The notes beneath the pieces were generated by a model, which saw nothing but the letters and a program-made list of their open reading frames with translations, searched no databases and was not told where the DNA came from. Positions 1 to 15,000 of a stretch of DNA of 64,000 bases are shown here, one piece after another. The first letter of the stretch is position 1. Every line of letters begins with the position of its first letter. A program made the translations under genes and the position numbers. This DNA is from Nocardia elegans NBRC 108235 (lineage in GTDB: Bacteria > Actinomycetota > Actinomycetes > Mycobacteriales > Mycobacteriaceae): assembly GCF_001612845.1 (NCBI RefSeq), contig NZ_BDBF01000028.1:55561-119560 (forward strand). The letters are read 5' to 3'.

Positions 1-3000
1 CGGGCGCGGGCGCCGACCCGGAGGCGGTGGCGCGGTTGATCGCCGAACATCACGTCACCACAGCCGATTTCGTGCCCTCGCTGCTCGCCGCGTTCGAGGA
101 GACGGCGGCCCGTCGTCGCTTCCCGGATCTGCGGCGCGTCCTGTGCATCGGCGAAACGCTGCCGGCCGACACCGTGCGTCGCTTCCGGGAACTCAGCGAT
201 GCGCGCCTCGACAACCTGTACGGGCCGACGGAGGCGGCGGTCAGCGTCACCGCCTACCACGTCGACGGCATCGACGGCGGTACGGTGCCGATCGGTACAC
301 CGGAGCCGAATGTCGTGGTGCACGTCCTGGATTCGCGCCTGCATCCGGTACCCGCCGGTGTGACGGGGGAGCTGTATCTGGGCGGCGTCCAGCTCGCTCG
401 CGGCTATCACCGCCGCCGCGATCTGACCGCCGCGACCTTCGTCGCCGACCCCCTCGCCGGTGTGCCCGGTGCCCGCATGTACCGGACCGGTGACCTGGTG
501 CGGTGGGGGAAGGGCGGCGTGCTGTGCTACGTCGGGCGCGCCGACGACCAAGTCAAGATTCGCGGGCTGCGCATCGAACCGGGCGATATCGAGGCGGCGC
601 TGCTCGGGCACGAACAGGTGAGCGCGGCCGTGGCGCGCGTCTGCGCCGACCGCGGCGAGCAACGCCTGATCGCCTACGTGGTCGCACCGGAGACCGTGGA
701 TGCCAGGCAGCTTCGCCGCCTGCTGCTGGACCGGCTGCCGGCCTACATGGTGCCCGCCGCGATCATCCGGATCGACGCGGTTCCGCTCACCGCCAACGGG
801 AAGATCGACTACCGGGCGCTGCCGGTTCCGGACGCGATCGGGCAGGCGGAATACCGTGCGCCCCAGGGGATCGTGGAGCAGACGGTCGCCGAGGTCTTCG
901 CCGAACTGCTCGGCGTGGCGGCCGTGGGCGCGGACGACGACTTCTTCGACCTGGGCGGCAATTCGCTCGTCGCCACCCGGGCCCTGAGCCGGATCGGCGC
1001 CACGCTCGATGCGTCCGTGCCGGTGCGGATGATCTTCGAAGCGCCCACGGTCGCCGAGCTCGCCGAGCGCATCACCCGGCTGCGCGGCGTGCCCGCGCTG
1101 CCCGCCCCGGCGCCCGGGCCGAGACCGGAGCGCCTGCCGTTGTCGACGGCGCAGACCCGGATGTGGTTCCTCAACCAGTACGACCCGCAGGCGCCGGGAT
1201 ACATTGTGCCGCTGGCGGTTCGGCTCGAGGGCGCGCTCGACGCGGACGCGCTGGCAGCGGCCGTCGGCGATGTGGTGGAACGGCACGAGAGTCTGCGCAC
1301 CGTGTACCCGGCGGTCGACGGCGTGCCCACGCAGGTGGTGCTGGACGCCGCCGGCGTCGTCGCGGAGTGGGACCTGACACCGCGGTGGATCGACGAGCGG
1401 GAGCTGGCCGACCGGTTGGCCGCGCTGTCGACCACCGGATTCGACGTGTCCGACGCGGTGCCGGTGCGGGTGGCGCTCTACCAGTTGTCGGACACCGTCC
1501 GAGTGGTCGCGATCGCGGTGCACCACATCAGTTGCGACGGCTATTCGGTGGCGCCGCTGGCCGCCGATCTGGTTGCGGCGTATCGGGCGCGGACCGGCGG
1601 CCATCCGTGGGAGCGGCCGCCGCTGCCGGTGCAGTTCGCCGATTACGCCCTGTGGCAGCGTGCGGTCCTCGGCTCGCCCGGCGATCCCGAATCACCGGTG
1701 GCCCGGGATATCGCCTACTGGCGAACGCGACTCGCCGGCATACCGGAACTCCTCGAACTGCCCGCCGACCACCCGCGCCCGGTCGAGCAGAGCCATCGCG
1801 GCGCGCTGATCCACACCGACATACCGGCGGAATTGCAGAGCCGGGTCGAATCGCTGGCCCAGCGCGCTCGCGCCACGACCTTCATGGTGGTGCACACGGC
1901 GCTCGCGATACTGCTGTCGCGCCTGTCCGGCAGTGACGACGTCACCGTCGGCGTACCGCATGCGGGCCGCGGTCATCGGGTGCTCGACGAGCTGGTCGGC
2001 ATGTTCGTCAATACCTTGGTCCTGCGCACGCGTGTCACCCTCGACCAGACGTTCACCGGATTGCTGGATGTGGTGCGCCGCAGTGATATCGAGGCCTTCG
2101 ACCACGCCACCGTGCCGTTCGAGCAGCTGGTCGACGCACTGCGTCCGGCCCGCTCGACCGCGCATTCGCCGCTGTTCCAGGTGATGCTCGCCTACCAGAA
2201 CATGGTGCGGGCGCGCGTGGAGTTGCCGGACCTCACCGTCGAAACCCTCGATGCGGGAGACAGTTCCGCGATCTACGACCTGCTGTTCATGGTGACGGAG
2301 GACCACGGACCGGAGGGTGAGCCGGCCGGAATTACGCTGCGACTGACCTACGCGACCGACCTGTTCGACGCGGAGTCGGCGCAGCGCTTCGCGGACCGGT
2401 TCGTCCGCCTGCTCGACGGGCTCACGACCGACGCCGACGCGCCGCTCGGCGAGCTCGATCTGCTCGATACCGCCGAACGGGAGCTGGTGCTCAAACGCTG
2501 GAACGACACCGGCGACCCGGTGTCGGTGGGCCGCACGCTGGTGGACGGCTTCGGCGAACAGGTGCGTCGCACTCCGCACGCTCCGGCGATCCTGCCCGCC
2601 GACGGTGACCCGCTGACCTACACCGACTTCGCCGACCGCGTCCACCGGCTGACCCGATGGCTGATCGCGCGCGGTGCGCGTACGGAAACACATGTGGCCG
2701 TGGCGGTTCGACGTTCGGTCGACCTCGTGACGGCGCTGTACGCGGTGCTGGAGTCGGGCGCGGCCTTCGTGCCGATCGATCCGCAGCAGCCGAGCCGGCG
2801 CGTCGCCGACGTGCTGGACGCGGCACGGCCGCTCCTGGTGCTCACGACGTCGGCCGACGGCGCCGGCCTGCCGCCGGAATATCCGCGGGTGGACCTGGAT
2901 CGGCTGGATCTGTCCGGACTGTCCGGCGACCCGATCACGGATGCGGACCGGCGGGCGCCGCTGCGGCCCGACAACGTGGCCTATGTCCTGTTCACCTCCG

Positions 3001-6000
3001 GCTCCACCGGTGTGCCCAAGGGAGTGGCGCTGACCCACGCCGCCACCGCGAGTCAGCTGGCCTGGGCGCAGCGGCAGTGGCCGCACGGCGCCGACGATAC
3101 GGTGCTGTACAAGACGCCCGTCACCTTCGACATCGCGGTGTGGGAACTGTTGTGGCCGTTGCAGACCGGCGCGCGCATCGTGATCGCCGAACCCGAGGGG
3201 CACCGCGACCCGGCCTATCTCGCGGAGTGCATCGCGAACCGGGAGATCACCACGGTGCACTTCGTCCCGTCGATGCTCGACGTCCTGCTCGAAGCCGTCG
3301 ACGGCACCGAGTTACCCTCGGTACGAAGGGTTTTCGTCGCCGGGGAGGCGCTGGCGCAGTCCACCGTCGATGCCGCGGCGCGCGTGTTCACCGCGGCGGA
3401 GGTGGTGAACTGGTACGGCCCGGCCGAGGCGGAGGTGGTCACCTCCGCGCGATGCTCGCCCGGTGCGGCGGTCCCCGCGACGGTCCCGATCGGCACACCG
3501 GTCTCCGGCATGCGGGTGTACGTGCTGGACCGCAGGCTGCGCGCGGTGCCGGTCGGCGTCGTCGGCGACCTGTACGTCTCGGGTGTGCAGCTGGCGCGCG
3601 GCTACCACGGCCGCGCCGATCTCACCTGCGCGGCCTTCGTCGCGCATCCGTTCGGCGCACCGGGGGAGCGGCTGTACCGCACCGGGGATCTGGTGCGGTG
3701 GACCCGATCGGGCCGTCTGGACTTCCTGGGCCGCAGCGATTTCCAGGTGAAGGTCCACGGCCAGCGCGTCGAGCCGGGGGATATCGAGGCGGCGGCATGT
3801 GCCCTCCCGGAGGTCGTGCGCGCGGTCGCGATCGCTACCGCGGAGCGAATCGTGGCCTATGTGACGCTCGCACCGGGGGCGGCGATCGACGGCCGCGCGA
3901 TCCGGGACCGGCTCGCGCGCCGGCTGCCGTCGTATCTGGTTCCGGTGCGCGTCGAGGTGCTCGACCGGATGCCGCTCACCGCGAACGGCAAACTCGACCG
4001 GGCCGCGCTCCCACAGCCGGAATTCGACGACGTGGCGGACTTCGTGCCCGCGGGCACCGATCACGAAGCGGCACTGGCCGATATCGTCGCCGCGATCACC
4101 GGCGCGGAGCGAGTGAGCGTGGCGGCGAATCTGTTCGAGATCGGTGTCGACTCGCTCTCGGCCGCCCGGGTGGCCGCGCGTGCCGAGGCGGCGCTCGGGG
4201 TGCGGGTAGGGATTCGCGATATTTTCGAGGAGCCGACGATCGCCGGGTTGGCGGCTCGCCTCAGCCGGCGTGCACGGTCGTCGCTGCTCCCGCTCGCGCC
4301 GCGGCGGCGCCCGGCCACGGTCCCGCTGGCGGCGGCACAACGGCGGCTGTGGTTCATCAACCAGTTCGATCCCGCCTCGGGGGCCTACAACATCGGCTTC
4401 GCCGCGCGGTTGACCGGCGCGCTGGACCTGGGCGCGCTGCGTGCGGCATTCGAGGACGTCGTGGGCCGGCACGAACCTCTGCGGACCGTCTATCCCACGG
4501 TGGCCGGCGAACCCTGCCAGGTGGTGCGGGATGTGGCCGCCGTGGCCGAGCGCCTGACGCCGGATGCGGAGCCGGTCGAGGAGGCCGTGCTGGCGGAGCG
4601 GATCCGGGAGACCGTCGAGGCGGGCTTCGACGTCTCGGCCGAGGTACCGCTGCGTGTGCGGATATATCGCCTCGCTCCCGAGCAGCACATTCTGGTCCTT
4701 GCCGTCCATCACATCGCCGCCGACGGCTCGTCGATGGCACCGTTGGCCCGCGATATCTTCACCGCGTACGCGGCGCGCGTGAAAGACGAAGCGCCACAAT
4801 GGGAACCGCTTCCGGTGCACTACGCGGACTACACGCTGTGGCAGCGGGACGTGCTCGGCGACGAGGAGGATCCGGCGTCGGTGACGGCGCGCCAGGCCGC
4901 CTATTGGACGGCAGCCCTGGCCGATGCGCCGGAGCTGCTGGATCTGCCGACCGATCGTCCGCGGCCCGCGACCATGTCGATGGCCGGGGGCAGTGTGCGG
5001 TTCGGCATACCGCCGCGGCTGCACGAGGAGGTCGTGCGGCTGGCCCGGCGCGAGGGCGTGACCGTCTTCGTCGTGCTGCATTCCGCGCTGGCGATCGTGC
5101 TGTCGCGCACCGCGCATACCGGCGACGTGTCGATCGGCACGCCCGTGGCGGGGCGCGCCACGGCGGCGCTGGACGATCTGGTCGGCATGTTCGTCAACAC
5201 CGTCGTGCTGCGCACGCCGGTCCGCGACGACATGTCGTTCACCGAGCTCGTCGCGCAGGTGCGCGGCGTCGACCTCGAGGCGCTCGAGCATGCGGACCTG
5301 CCCTACGAGCGGCTGGTCGATCTGCTCGACCGTCCCCGGTCCACGGCCTATACGCCGCTGTACCAGGTGCTGTTCGGCGTGCAGAACACAGGGGCCGCCC
5401 GGTTCCGGCTGCCCGATGTCGAGGTGGAGCTGATCGATCCCGGTGTCGCCCAGGCCAAAACCGATCTCACCGTCCTGCTGACCGACAACCCCGACCGTGA
5501 CGGGGCCGGAATGGACGGCGAAATCATCTACGCCACCGACCTTTTCGCCGAGTCCACCGCGCGGGGGCTGGCGGACCGGTTCGTGCGCGTCCTCGACGCG
5601 GTGGTCGGCGATCCGGCCCGGCCGGTGGGCGATATCGCGCTGATCGGCGCCGACGAGGCCGAGCGGCTGGTTCCGGCACGTGGCGGCGCCGCACCCGCGC
5701 CGCGGCTGCTTCCGGAACTGCTCGGCGCGGCCGTGGCGACCGCTCCCGAGGCGATCGCGCTGATCGACGGTACTCGCGCGCTCACCTACCGAGAACTCGA
5801 CGATCGCGCGGAAGAACTTGCCGCCCGGCTGGTGTCGTCGGGCGCGCAACCGGGGGTATGCGCGGCGCTGGCCGTACCGCGCTCGGCGGACTATCACATC
5901 GCCATGTGGGCGATCGTGAAGACCGGCGCCACCTTCGTGCCGCTGGATCTGCGCTATCCGCCCGAGCGGATCGCTTACTTGCTGCACGACTCCGGCGCTG

Positions 6001-9000
6001 CCCTCGGTATCACGACGACCGCCGCGCGCGCCGCGCTGCCCGGCGATGTGCGCTGGCTGATGCTCGACGAACCACGGGACCCGGGCGAACCCGCGGTGAA
6101 ACGGCCACGCGCACCGCGGCTTCAGGATGTGGCCTATGTGATCTATACATCCGGCTCGACCGGAACGCCCAAGGGTGTGATGGTCACCCACGAGGGGCTC
6201 GCCGCCTTCGCGGCGGAGCAGCGCGACCGCTATCGCGTCGAGCGCACCTCGCGCATCGTGCAAGTCGCCTCACCGGCCTTCGACGCGGTCCTTCTCGAAG
6301 CGCTGATGGCGCACGCCGCCGGCGCGGCACTCGTGGTGGCGCCGCCGGAGGTGGTCGGCGGCGCGGACCTGGCCGCGCTGATCACGGCGCACGGGGTGAC
6401 GCACGCGTTCCTGACGCCGAGTGTGCTGGCGACGATGTCTCCGGCCGAGCTCGATTCGGTGCGGATGCTCGCGGTCGGTGGCGAGAAGGTGGCGCCCGAC
6501 CTGATCACGGCCTGGGCGGCCGGGCGGCGGTTGCACCACATCTACGGGCCGACCGAGACGACGATCGTGATCACGATCAGTGATCCGGTGGGCCCGGACG
6601 AAACACTCACCATCGGCGGGCCGATCCGCGGCGCGGAGGCGGTGGTGCTGGACGCGCGGCTGCGTCCGGTGCCGATCGGGATACCGGGGGAGTTGTACCT
6701 CTCCGGCGCCGCACTGGCACGGGGATACCTCAATCGTCCCGCCGTCGCGGCGGCGTCGTTCGTGGCGAACCCCTATGGTGCGCCCGGAACCCGGATGTAC
6801 CGCACCGGCGATATCGTCCGCTGGACCGCGCAGGCCACGATGCAGTACGTCGGCCGGCTCGATTTCCAGATCAAGATCCGGGGCCAGCGGGTCGAACTGG
6901 GGGAGATCGATGCCGCCTTGCTCGCGCATCCGGCCGTCGCCACCGCGGTCACCGTGACGCGCACCGGCCCGGGCGGGCGGACCGTGCTCGCGGCCTACGT
7001 CACCACCGATCCCGCCACGACCGCCGCGCCGGGCGACATCCTGGATCGGCTCGCGGCCACCCTGCCCGCGCATATGGTGCCGGCGACCGTCACCGTACTC
7101 GACCGGCTGCCCCTCACCTCGACCGGCAAGGTGGATCGAAAAGCGTTGCCGGAACCGGACTTCGAGGTCACCGCCGAAGGCCCGGCGGCGATCTCGGACG
7201 AGCTCGAACGCACCGTCGCCGCGGCCTTCACCGATGTGCTGGGTGTGCCCGGAGTCGGCGCGACCACGTCGTTCTTCGCGCTGGGTGGCGATTCCATCAT
7301 GTCGATCCAGCTGGCCTCGCGGTTGCGGGCCGTCGGCATCGGCGTGACGGCGCGAGACATCTTCGAGCGCAAGACGGTTCGCGGTCTGGCGCAGATCGCG
7401 CAGGCGCCCGCTCGGGCAATGATCGAGGAACTGCCCGGCGGTGGCGTGGGTGAGGTGGCGCTCACGCCGATCGTGGCGTGGTTCGTCGAGCACCTCGGCG
7501 CACCGGCGCGGTTCGCGCAGTCCGTGCTGGTGCGGTTGCCGCAGGACGCGCGGGTCGACGATGTGTGCGCGACCGTGCGGGCGGTCGTCGAACACCACGA
7601 TGTGCTGCGTTCGCGGCTGCGGGCGGGTCGCTGGGATGTGCTGCCGCCGAGCGCGTCCGAGAGCGCCGGATCGGTATCTATGCGAACCTTCGGCACCGGC
7701 GAGCGGCCCGGTTCGCCGGGTTTCACCGCTGTGGTGGAGGCGGCCTTCGCCGCGGCGGTCGACCGTCTCGATCCGGCGACCGGCGCGATGGTGCACGTCG
7801 TCTGCCTGCTGCCGGAACCCGGCGTGGACGCGGAGGCACGTGCGCTCGTCGTGATCCATCACCTGGCCGTGGACGCGGTGTCGTGGCGAATTCTGTTGCC
7901 CGACTTCGCCGTCGCGTGGCAGCGGATCATCGCCGGGCGTCCGGTCGAGCCGGCCGCGCCCGGCACCTCGATGCGGCGGTGGGCCGAGGCGCTGGTCGCC
8001 GCGGCGGCGGCGCGGGCCGAGGAATTCCCACTGTGGCAGCGGATCTGCTCCGCCCCCGACCCGATACTCGGACGCGCGAATATCGACCCCGCGCTGGATA
8101 CCCAGGCGACGGTGCGGCACCTGACCGTCACACTGCCGGTCGAGGTGACCTCGGCATTGGTGCGCGAGGTGCCCGCGGCGGCGCACGGCACCGTCGACGA
8201 CGCGCTGCTGACGGCGCTGGCCGTGGCGGTGCGGCGCCTGCGCGAACGCCGCGGCATCGACTGTCCGGCAACGAGTGTCATGCTCGAAGGGCACGGCCGC
8301 GAAGAAGGGATCGCCGAAGGGGCGGACCTGTCCCGCACCGTCGGCTGGTTCACCACCAGATATCCGGTGGTGCTCGACCTCGAAGGGACGGACTCCGCCG
8401 ATCTGCCCGCCGCGGTGAAATCCGTCAAGGACCAGCTGCGGGAAATCCCGGACAAGGGAATCGGTTACGGCCTGCTGCGCTATCTGAATCCCGCGATCGC
8501 GCAGCGATTCGCCGAGCTGCCGGAACCGCAGATCGCCTACAACAACCTCGGGCGCACGGGCATGGACGGCACGGATCCGGCCGATCCGGCGTGGGTGCCC
8601 TCCGGCGAAACCTTCGATCAGCGCGCGGCATTCGAGCCGGAGATGCCGGCGGCGGCGGTGCTCACGATCGATGTGAACATTCTGGACACGGCAGCCGGAC
8701 CGCAGCTGTCGGCATATGTCGGCTACGCCTCCCGGCTGCTCGACCGCGACGAGGTCGACGAACTCACCGGCGAATGGGTGGAGGCGCTGACCACCATCGC
8801 GGCCGCGGCCGACCAGGACTGGGGACTGAGCCGCGCGGATGTGCCGCTGGTCGACGTGACCCGCGAGGATCTCGACGCGTTCGCCCGCCGCTACGGACGA
8901 CTCGACGACGTGTGGCCGTCGGCGCCACTCCAGGCCGGGCTGCTCTTCCACGCCGAAGTCGCCGCGGGCCGGCTCGACGTCTATCTCGCCCAATCCGTGC

Positions 9001-12000
9001 TCACTCTCACCGGCGAGGTCGACGCAGCCCGGTTCCGGCGCGCCGCGCAGGCCCTGCTCGTGCGCCACCCGAACCTGCGGGCCGCGTTCGCGCGCACCGC
9101 CGAAGGTGTTGCGGTGCAGGTGATTCCGGCTACGTTCGAAGTGCCGTGGCGACAGGTCGCGCTGTCCGCGGGCCCGTCCGAGGCAGCGGCGCTCCTCGAT
9201 GCCGAGCGGGAGTCGTCCTTCGATCCGGCGAAACCGCCACTGCTGCGATTCGTGCTCGCCGAACTGGGGCCGCGCGACTTCCGCCTGATCCTGACCGCCC
9301 ACCACCTGCTGCTCGACGGATGGTCGCTGCCACTGCTGTGGCGGGAACTGATCGGCCTGTACGCGGCGGGCGGGCAGCCCGGGCTGCTGCCGGATGCGGC
9401 CGCCTACCGTGACTATCTGGACTGGCTGTCCCGGCGCGATCGTGCCGCGAGCGTGGCGGTGTGGCGCGACGCGCTGCGCGATGTCACCGAACCGACCCTG
9501 GTCGCCGATCCGCGTGCCGATGCGGCCGCGACCATGCCGGTCGATCTGCCCGTGGAGGTCGACCGCGAGGTGAGCGCCGAGCTGGCGGAGTTCGCGCGGT
9601 CCCGTGCGGTGACGATGGCGACGATCGTGCAGTTCGCCTGGGCGGTGGTCGTGGGCAACCTACTCGGCTCCGACCGTGTCGTGTTCGGCAGTACGGTGTC
9701 CGGCCGGCCCGCCGACCTGCCCGGCGTGGAGTCGATGATCGGGCTGTTCATCAACACGATTCCGGTCGTCGCCGAGGTCCGCCGCGAGGATACGCTCGAG
9801 CAGGCGCTGACCCGGCTGCAGGCCGGCAACACTCGCCTGCTCGACCACCACTACCTCGAACTGCCGCGTATCCTGTCGGCGGTCGATGCGGTATCGCTGT
9901 TCGACACGCTGGTGGTATTCGAGTCCTATCCGGTCGACGGCAGTGGCCTGGGTGCCGCCGACATCGACGGCATGCGGGTGGTCGCGGCGGACGGTCGCGA
10001 CGCCGCGCACTACCCGGTCACCGTTCAGGCCCACCACACCGACCGGCTGCACATCCGGCTGCGCTACCGGCAGGATCAGGTCACCGACGCGACGGCGTCC
10101 GGACTCGCCGACCGGGTCGCACGGGTGTTGCGGGCGATCGCGAAGGACCCGGGTGCACGGCTGATGACGCTGGATCTGCTGGACCACGCCGATCGTGACG
10201 CCCTGGTCCCCGCCACCGGCGGCGCCGCCGCAGCGCCGCAACGCGCGGACCGGTTGCTCGCCGCGGGTGTGTGGTCGAATCCTGCCGCGCCGGCACTGAT
10301 TTCGGGCCGGCAGACGATGTCCTACGCCGAGCTGGACGCGCGCTCGAACCGGCTGGCGCGGTCCTTGCTCGAGCGCGGGATCGGTCCCGGTGAGCAGGTC
10401 GCACTGGTGATGCCGCGATCGGTGGAACTCGTCGTGGGACTGTGGGCGACGGTCAAGACGGGCGCGGCGTTCCTGCCGGTCGACCCGCGCAATCCCGCAG
10501 GACGCGTCGCCCACATGCTCGCCGATTCCGATGTGCGAGTGGCACTCACGGTCGCGGCGGCGCGGGATCTGCTACCGGACACCGTATTCCCGCTGGTCCT
10601 CGACGATCCGCAAACCGATATCACGATCGCCGCGACATCCGCGGCCACCGTCACCGACGCGGAACGCGTGCGGACACCGCGGAGCGCGGACGCGGCGTAC
10701 GTGATCTACACCTCCGGTTCGACCGGCGCGCCCAAGGGCGTCGTGGTCACGAACGAGGGGCTGGCGAATTTCACCGCGGTGGTGCGCGACCACTTCGGCA
10801 TCGACACCGCCTCACGGGTGCTGCACGCGGCGGGCCCGGGCTTCGATGCGATGGTCCTCGAGGTACTGCTGGCCCATCCCAACGGCGCGGTGCTGGTCGT
10901 CGCGGGACCGGACGCCTATGCCGGGGAAGATCTGGCGGAGGTGGTTCGGGCACAACGGGTGACCCACGCCTTCCTCACCCCGAGCGTCCTGGCCACCCTG
11001 TCCCCGGACGGCATGGATTCGTTGCGCGTGCTCGCGGCGGGCGGAGAGGCGGTGACACCGGAGTTGGTCGCGGTGTGGGCGCCGGGACGGCGGCTGCTGA
11101 ACGGATACGGGCCGACCGAGGCCACCATTTTCGCCGGGATCAGCGCGGCGCTGTCGCCGGGTGCGGCCGTGACCATCGGCGTGCCGATCCGCGGAATGGA
11201 GGCCGTGGTGCTCGACCCGTGGCTGCGGCCGGTGCCGGTCGGCGTGGCGGGAGAGTTGTACCTGGCGGGCCCGCAGTTGGCGCGCGGGTACGCAAACCGG
11301 CCCGGAGCGACCGCGACCGCGTTCGTCGCTAATCCGTTCGGCCCCAACGGTTCTCGCATGTACCGCACCGGTGACCTGGCACGCTGGACACCGGACTACA
11401 CGGTGGAGTATCTCGGCCGCCGCGACTTCCAGGTCAAGATCCGCGGTCAGCGCATCGAACTCGGCGAGATCGAGGCCGTCCTGGGCGAGTATCCCGGGGT
11501 CGACCGGGTGGCGGTCGCCGTGCGCGCCGACGAGCGCGGCGCCGCCCGGCTGGCCGGATATCTGGTCGGCGACGCCGGGATCGATCCGGACGAGGTCAAA
11601 GCCGTTGCGCGCCGCCGTCTGCCGGCGCACATGGTGCCCGACGTCGTGCTGCGCATCGCCGAACTTCCCCTGACCGCTACCGGCAAGCTCGATCGGGCGG
11701 CGCTGCCCGCACCGGATTTCGCGGTGCGGCGACGCCGGATCGCCCCCGGCAGCGACATCGAACAGCGCATCGCGGACGTCTTCGGTGACGTCCTGGGTGT
11801 CGGCGACGTCGGCGCGACCGACAACTTCTTCGAACTCGGCGGCACCTCGCTGTCGGCGACCCGGGCGGTCGCGCGCGTGCGCACGGCGCTGGGTGTGCAC
11901 GTCGGCATCCGGGATCTGTTCGACGCTCCGACGGTCGCCGAGTTGGCCGCCCGTCTCGCCGGCGCCGACCGGGTCGTCGCGGCGCGGCCGGTGCCGCGTA

Positions 12001-15000
12001 CCCGCCCGGACCGCATCCCGCTCTCGCCCGCACAGCAGCGGATGTGGTTCCTCAACCGCTTCGACACCTCGGTCGGCGCGTACAACATTCCGCTGGTGAT
12101 CCGGTTGCGGGGCGACCTCGACGTCGACGCGCTGCGCCGGGCGTGCGCGCTGGTCATCGACCGGCACGAGTCGTTGCGAACCCGGTTCCCGATGATCGAC
12201 GGGGCTCCGTGCCAGGTCGTGGTCGACGCCGAAGAGGTCGCGCCCGCGCTGGTCCCGATCCGAACCGGCGAACGGGAGGTCCTCGAGCGCGCGGCGGCGG
12301 TGGTGTCGGCGGGCTTCGACGTCACCCGGGAGCCGCCGGTGCGTGCCGAACTGTTCGCCCTCGGCGACCGTGACCACATGCTGGTGATCGGCGTCCACCA
12401 CATCTGCGCCGACGGGCAGTCCATGCTGCCGCTCGCCCGGGACGTGGCGGTGGCGTACGAGGCGAGTAGGCAAGGAACACAACCGGATTGGCCGCCGCTG
12501 CCCCTGCAGTACGCCGACTACGCGCTGTGGCAGCGGGAGATGCTCGGCGACGAGTCCGACCCGGACTCACTGATCTCCCGGCAACTGCGCTTCTGGACCG
12601 GCGCTCTCGCCGGGCTGCCGGAACTTCTCGAACTGCCGACCGACCGGCCCCGGCCGCCGGTGGCGTCCATGCGCGGCAGCGCCCTCGATTTCGAGCTGTC
12701 CGCCGACCTGCACGCCCGCGTCGATGCCCTCGCCCGCGCGGCCGACGCCACGGTGTTCATGGTGCTGCACGCCGGGCTGGCGGTCCTGTTGTCGAAGCTG
12801 GCCGCGGTCGGCGATATCGCGATCGGCACCCCCGTGGCCGGCCGTGGCGACCGCGAACTCGACGATCTGATCGGCATGTTCGTCAACACGCTGGTGTTGC
12901 GAACGCGGGTGGCGCCGCGGCAGGAGTTCGAGGAACTGCTCGCCGCCGTCCGGGACACGGATCTGGCGGCGTTGGCTCACGCCGACGTGCCTTTCGAAGA
13001 GATTGTGGAGGAGCTGAATCCGCGGCGCTCGACCGCGCACATGCCGCTCTATCAGGTGACGCTCGACGTGCAGGATCTCAGCGCGGCCGCGCTGGAGCTA
13101 CCGGGCCTCACCGTCGAACCGATCGAAGAGGGCTTCGATCAGGCACGCGCGGATCTCAACGTCAAACTCGTCCCACGGCGCGATGCCGCCGGCCGGCCGG
13201 GCGGAATGACCGGTCGCCTCACCTACGCCGCCGACCTGTTCGTCGAGCAGACGATGCGGCGATTCGCGCGGGCATTCGTCGGCATCCTGGAGCAGGCGAC
13301 CGCGAATCCCGCCGTCGCCGTGGACGATATCGATATCGTCGCACCGGACGAACGCCGCCGGATACTGTCCGCCGCCGGAACCGACGGCAGCACGGTCCCG
13401 GAGCAGACCCTGTCCGAGCTGTTGTCCGCCCGCGTCGCGGCACACCCCGACGCGATCGCGGTGAGCGACGGTACGGCACAACTCACCTATGCCGAACTGG
13501 AACGCCGCGCGACCCGGCTGGCCGCCCGCCTCGCCGCGCACGGCGCACGACCGGAAACGCTGGTGGCGGTGGCGCTGCCGCGGTCGGTCGACCTGATCGT
13601 CGCGCTGCTCGCGGTCGTGCGCGCGGGCGCGGCATATCTGCCGCTGGATATCGCGAATCCGCCGCGCCGCCTGCGCTTCGTCATCGACGACGCGCGCCCG
13701 GTCGTAGTGCTGACCTCGGCCGAGATCGCCGCACAGGTGCCCAGGTGCGCGACGCCGCTGGTGTCGATCGACGATGCCGAAACCGAATTCGACGCCGGCA
13801 GCGCTCGGGCGCCGGTGGCCGCGCGGGCGGACAACCTCGCCTACGTGATCTACACCTCCGGGTCGACCGGCACCCCGAAAGGCGTGGCCGTCACCCACCG
13901 CGACGCCGTCACACTGCTGACCCACGCCACCGAACGATTCGACGTCCAACCCGGCGACGTGTGGACGATGTCCCATTCCTACGCATTCGATTTCGCGGTG
14001 TGGGAGATGTGGGGCGCGCTGCTGACCGGCGGCCGGCTGGTCGTCGTCGACCGCGACACCTCCCGCTCGCCCGACGCGCTGGTGGAACTGGTCGCCCGCG
14101 AACGCGTCACCGTCTTGAGTCAAACCCCTTCGGCATTCTACGGTTTCGCCGACGCCGAACGTCGATATCGGGAATCCGGCTGCGGCAGCGGCGATCTCGC
14201 GCTCCGCTATGTCGTCTTCGGCGGTGAGGCATTGGATGCGTCGCGATTGCCGGAGTGGTTCGCCGCCCACGAGCCCGGCTCGCCGCGGCTGGTCAATATG
14301 TACGGGATCACCGAAACCACGGTGCATCTGACCTTCGCCGAGGTCGACGGTCCGGCGGCGGACCGGATCGGGGTGCCGCTCCCGGGCCTGCGAATCTATG
14401 TCCTCGACGACCGGCTGCGCCCCGTGCCGGTCGGCGTTCGCGGCGAAATATGCGTCGCCGGAGCACAACTCGCGCGGGGCTACCTGCGGGCACCCGCCCC
14501 GACCGCGAGCCGGTTCGTGGCGGATCCGTTCGACCCGGCCGGCGGCCGGTTGTATCGCACCGGCGACCTCGGCAGCTGGCGGGAAACCGGCGACGGCCTG
14601 GAACTGAGCTACGCCGGTCGCGGTGACGCGCAGGTGCAGTTGCGCGGGTACCGGATCGAACTGGGGGAGGTCGAGTCGGCGTTGCTGCGGCATCCGTCGG
14701 TCGCACGGGCCGCCGCGGCCGTGCACCGCCACGAACGCGAGGTCGACCAGCTGATCGGTTACGTCGTCGCCGCCGACGGGCAGCACATCGATCCGGGCGA
14801 GGTCCGGGCGGCCGCCGCCGAGGTGCTGACGAGTTACATGGTGCCCTCGATGGTGATGGTGCTGGCCGATCTGCCGCTGACGGTCAACGGCAAACTGGAT
14901 CGAAAAGCCCTGCCCGCGCCCGATTTCGACACGGCCGCGCAACGGTTCGTCGCACCGCGCACGCGCACCGAGAAGATCATCGCCGAGGTGTACGAGCAGA

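Noticed and set aside
2530..14930. Repeated blocks along the NRPS as DNA repeats or a CRISPR-like array
   Set aside because: They are the conserved core motifs of A, C and T domains, spaced one module apart.
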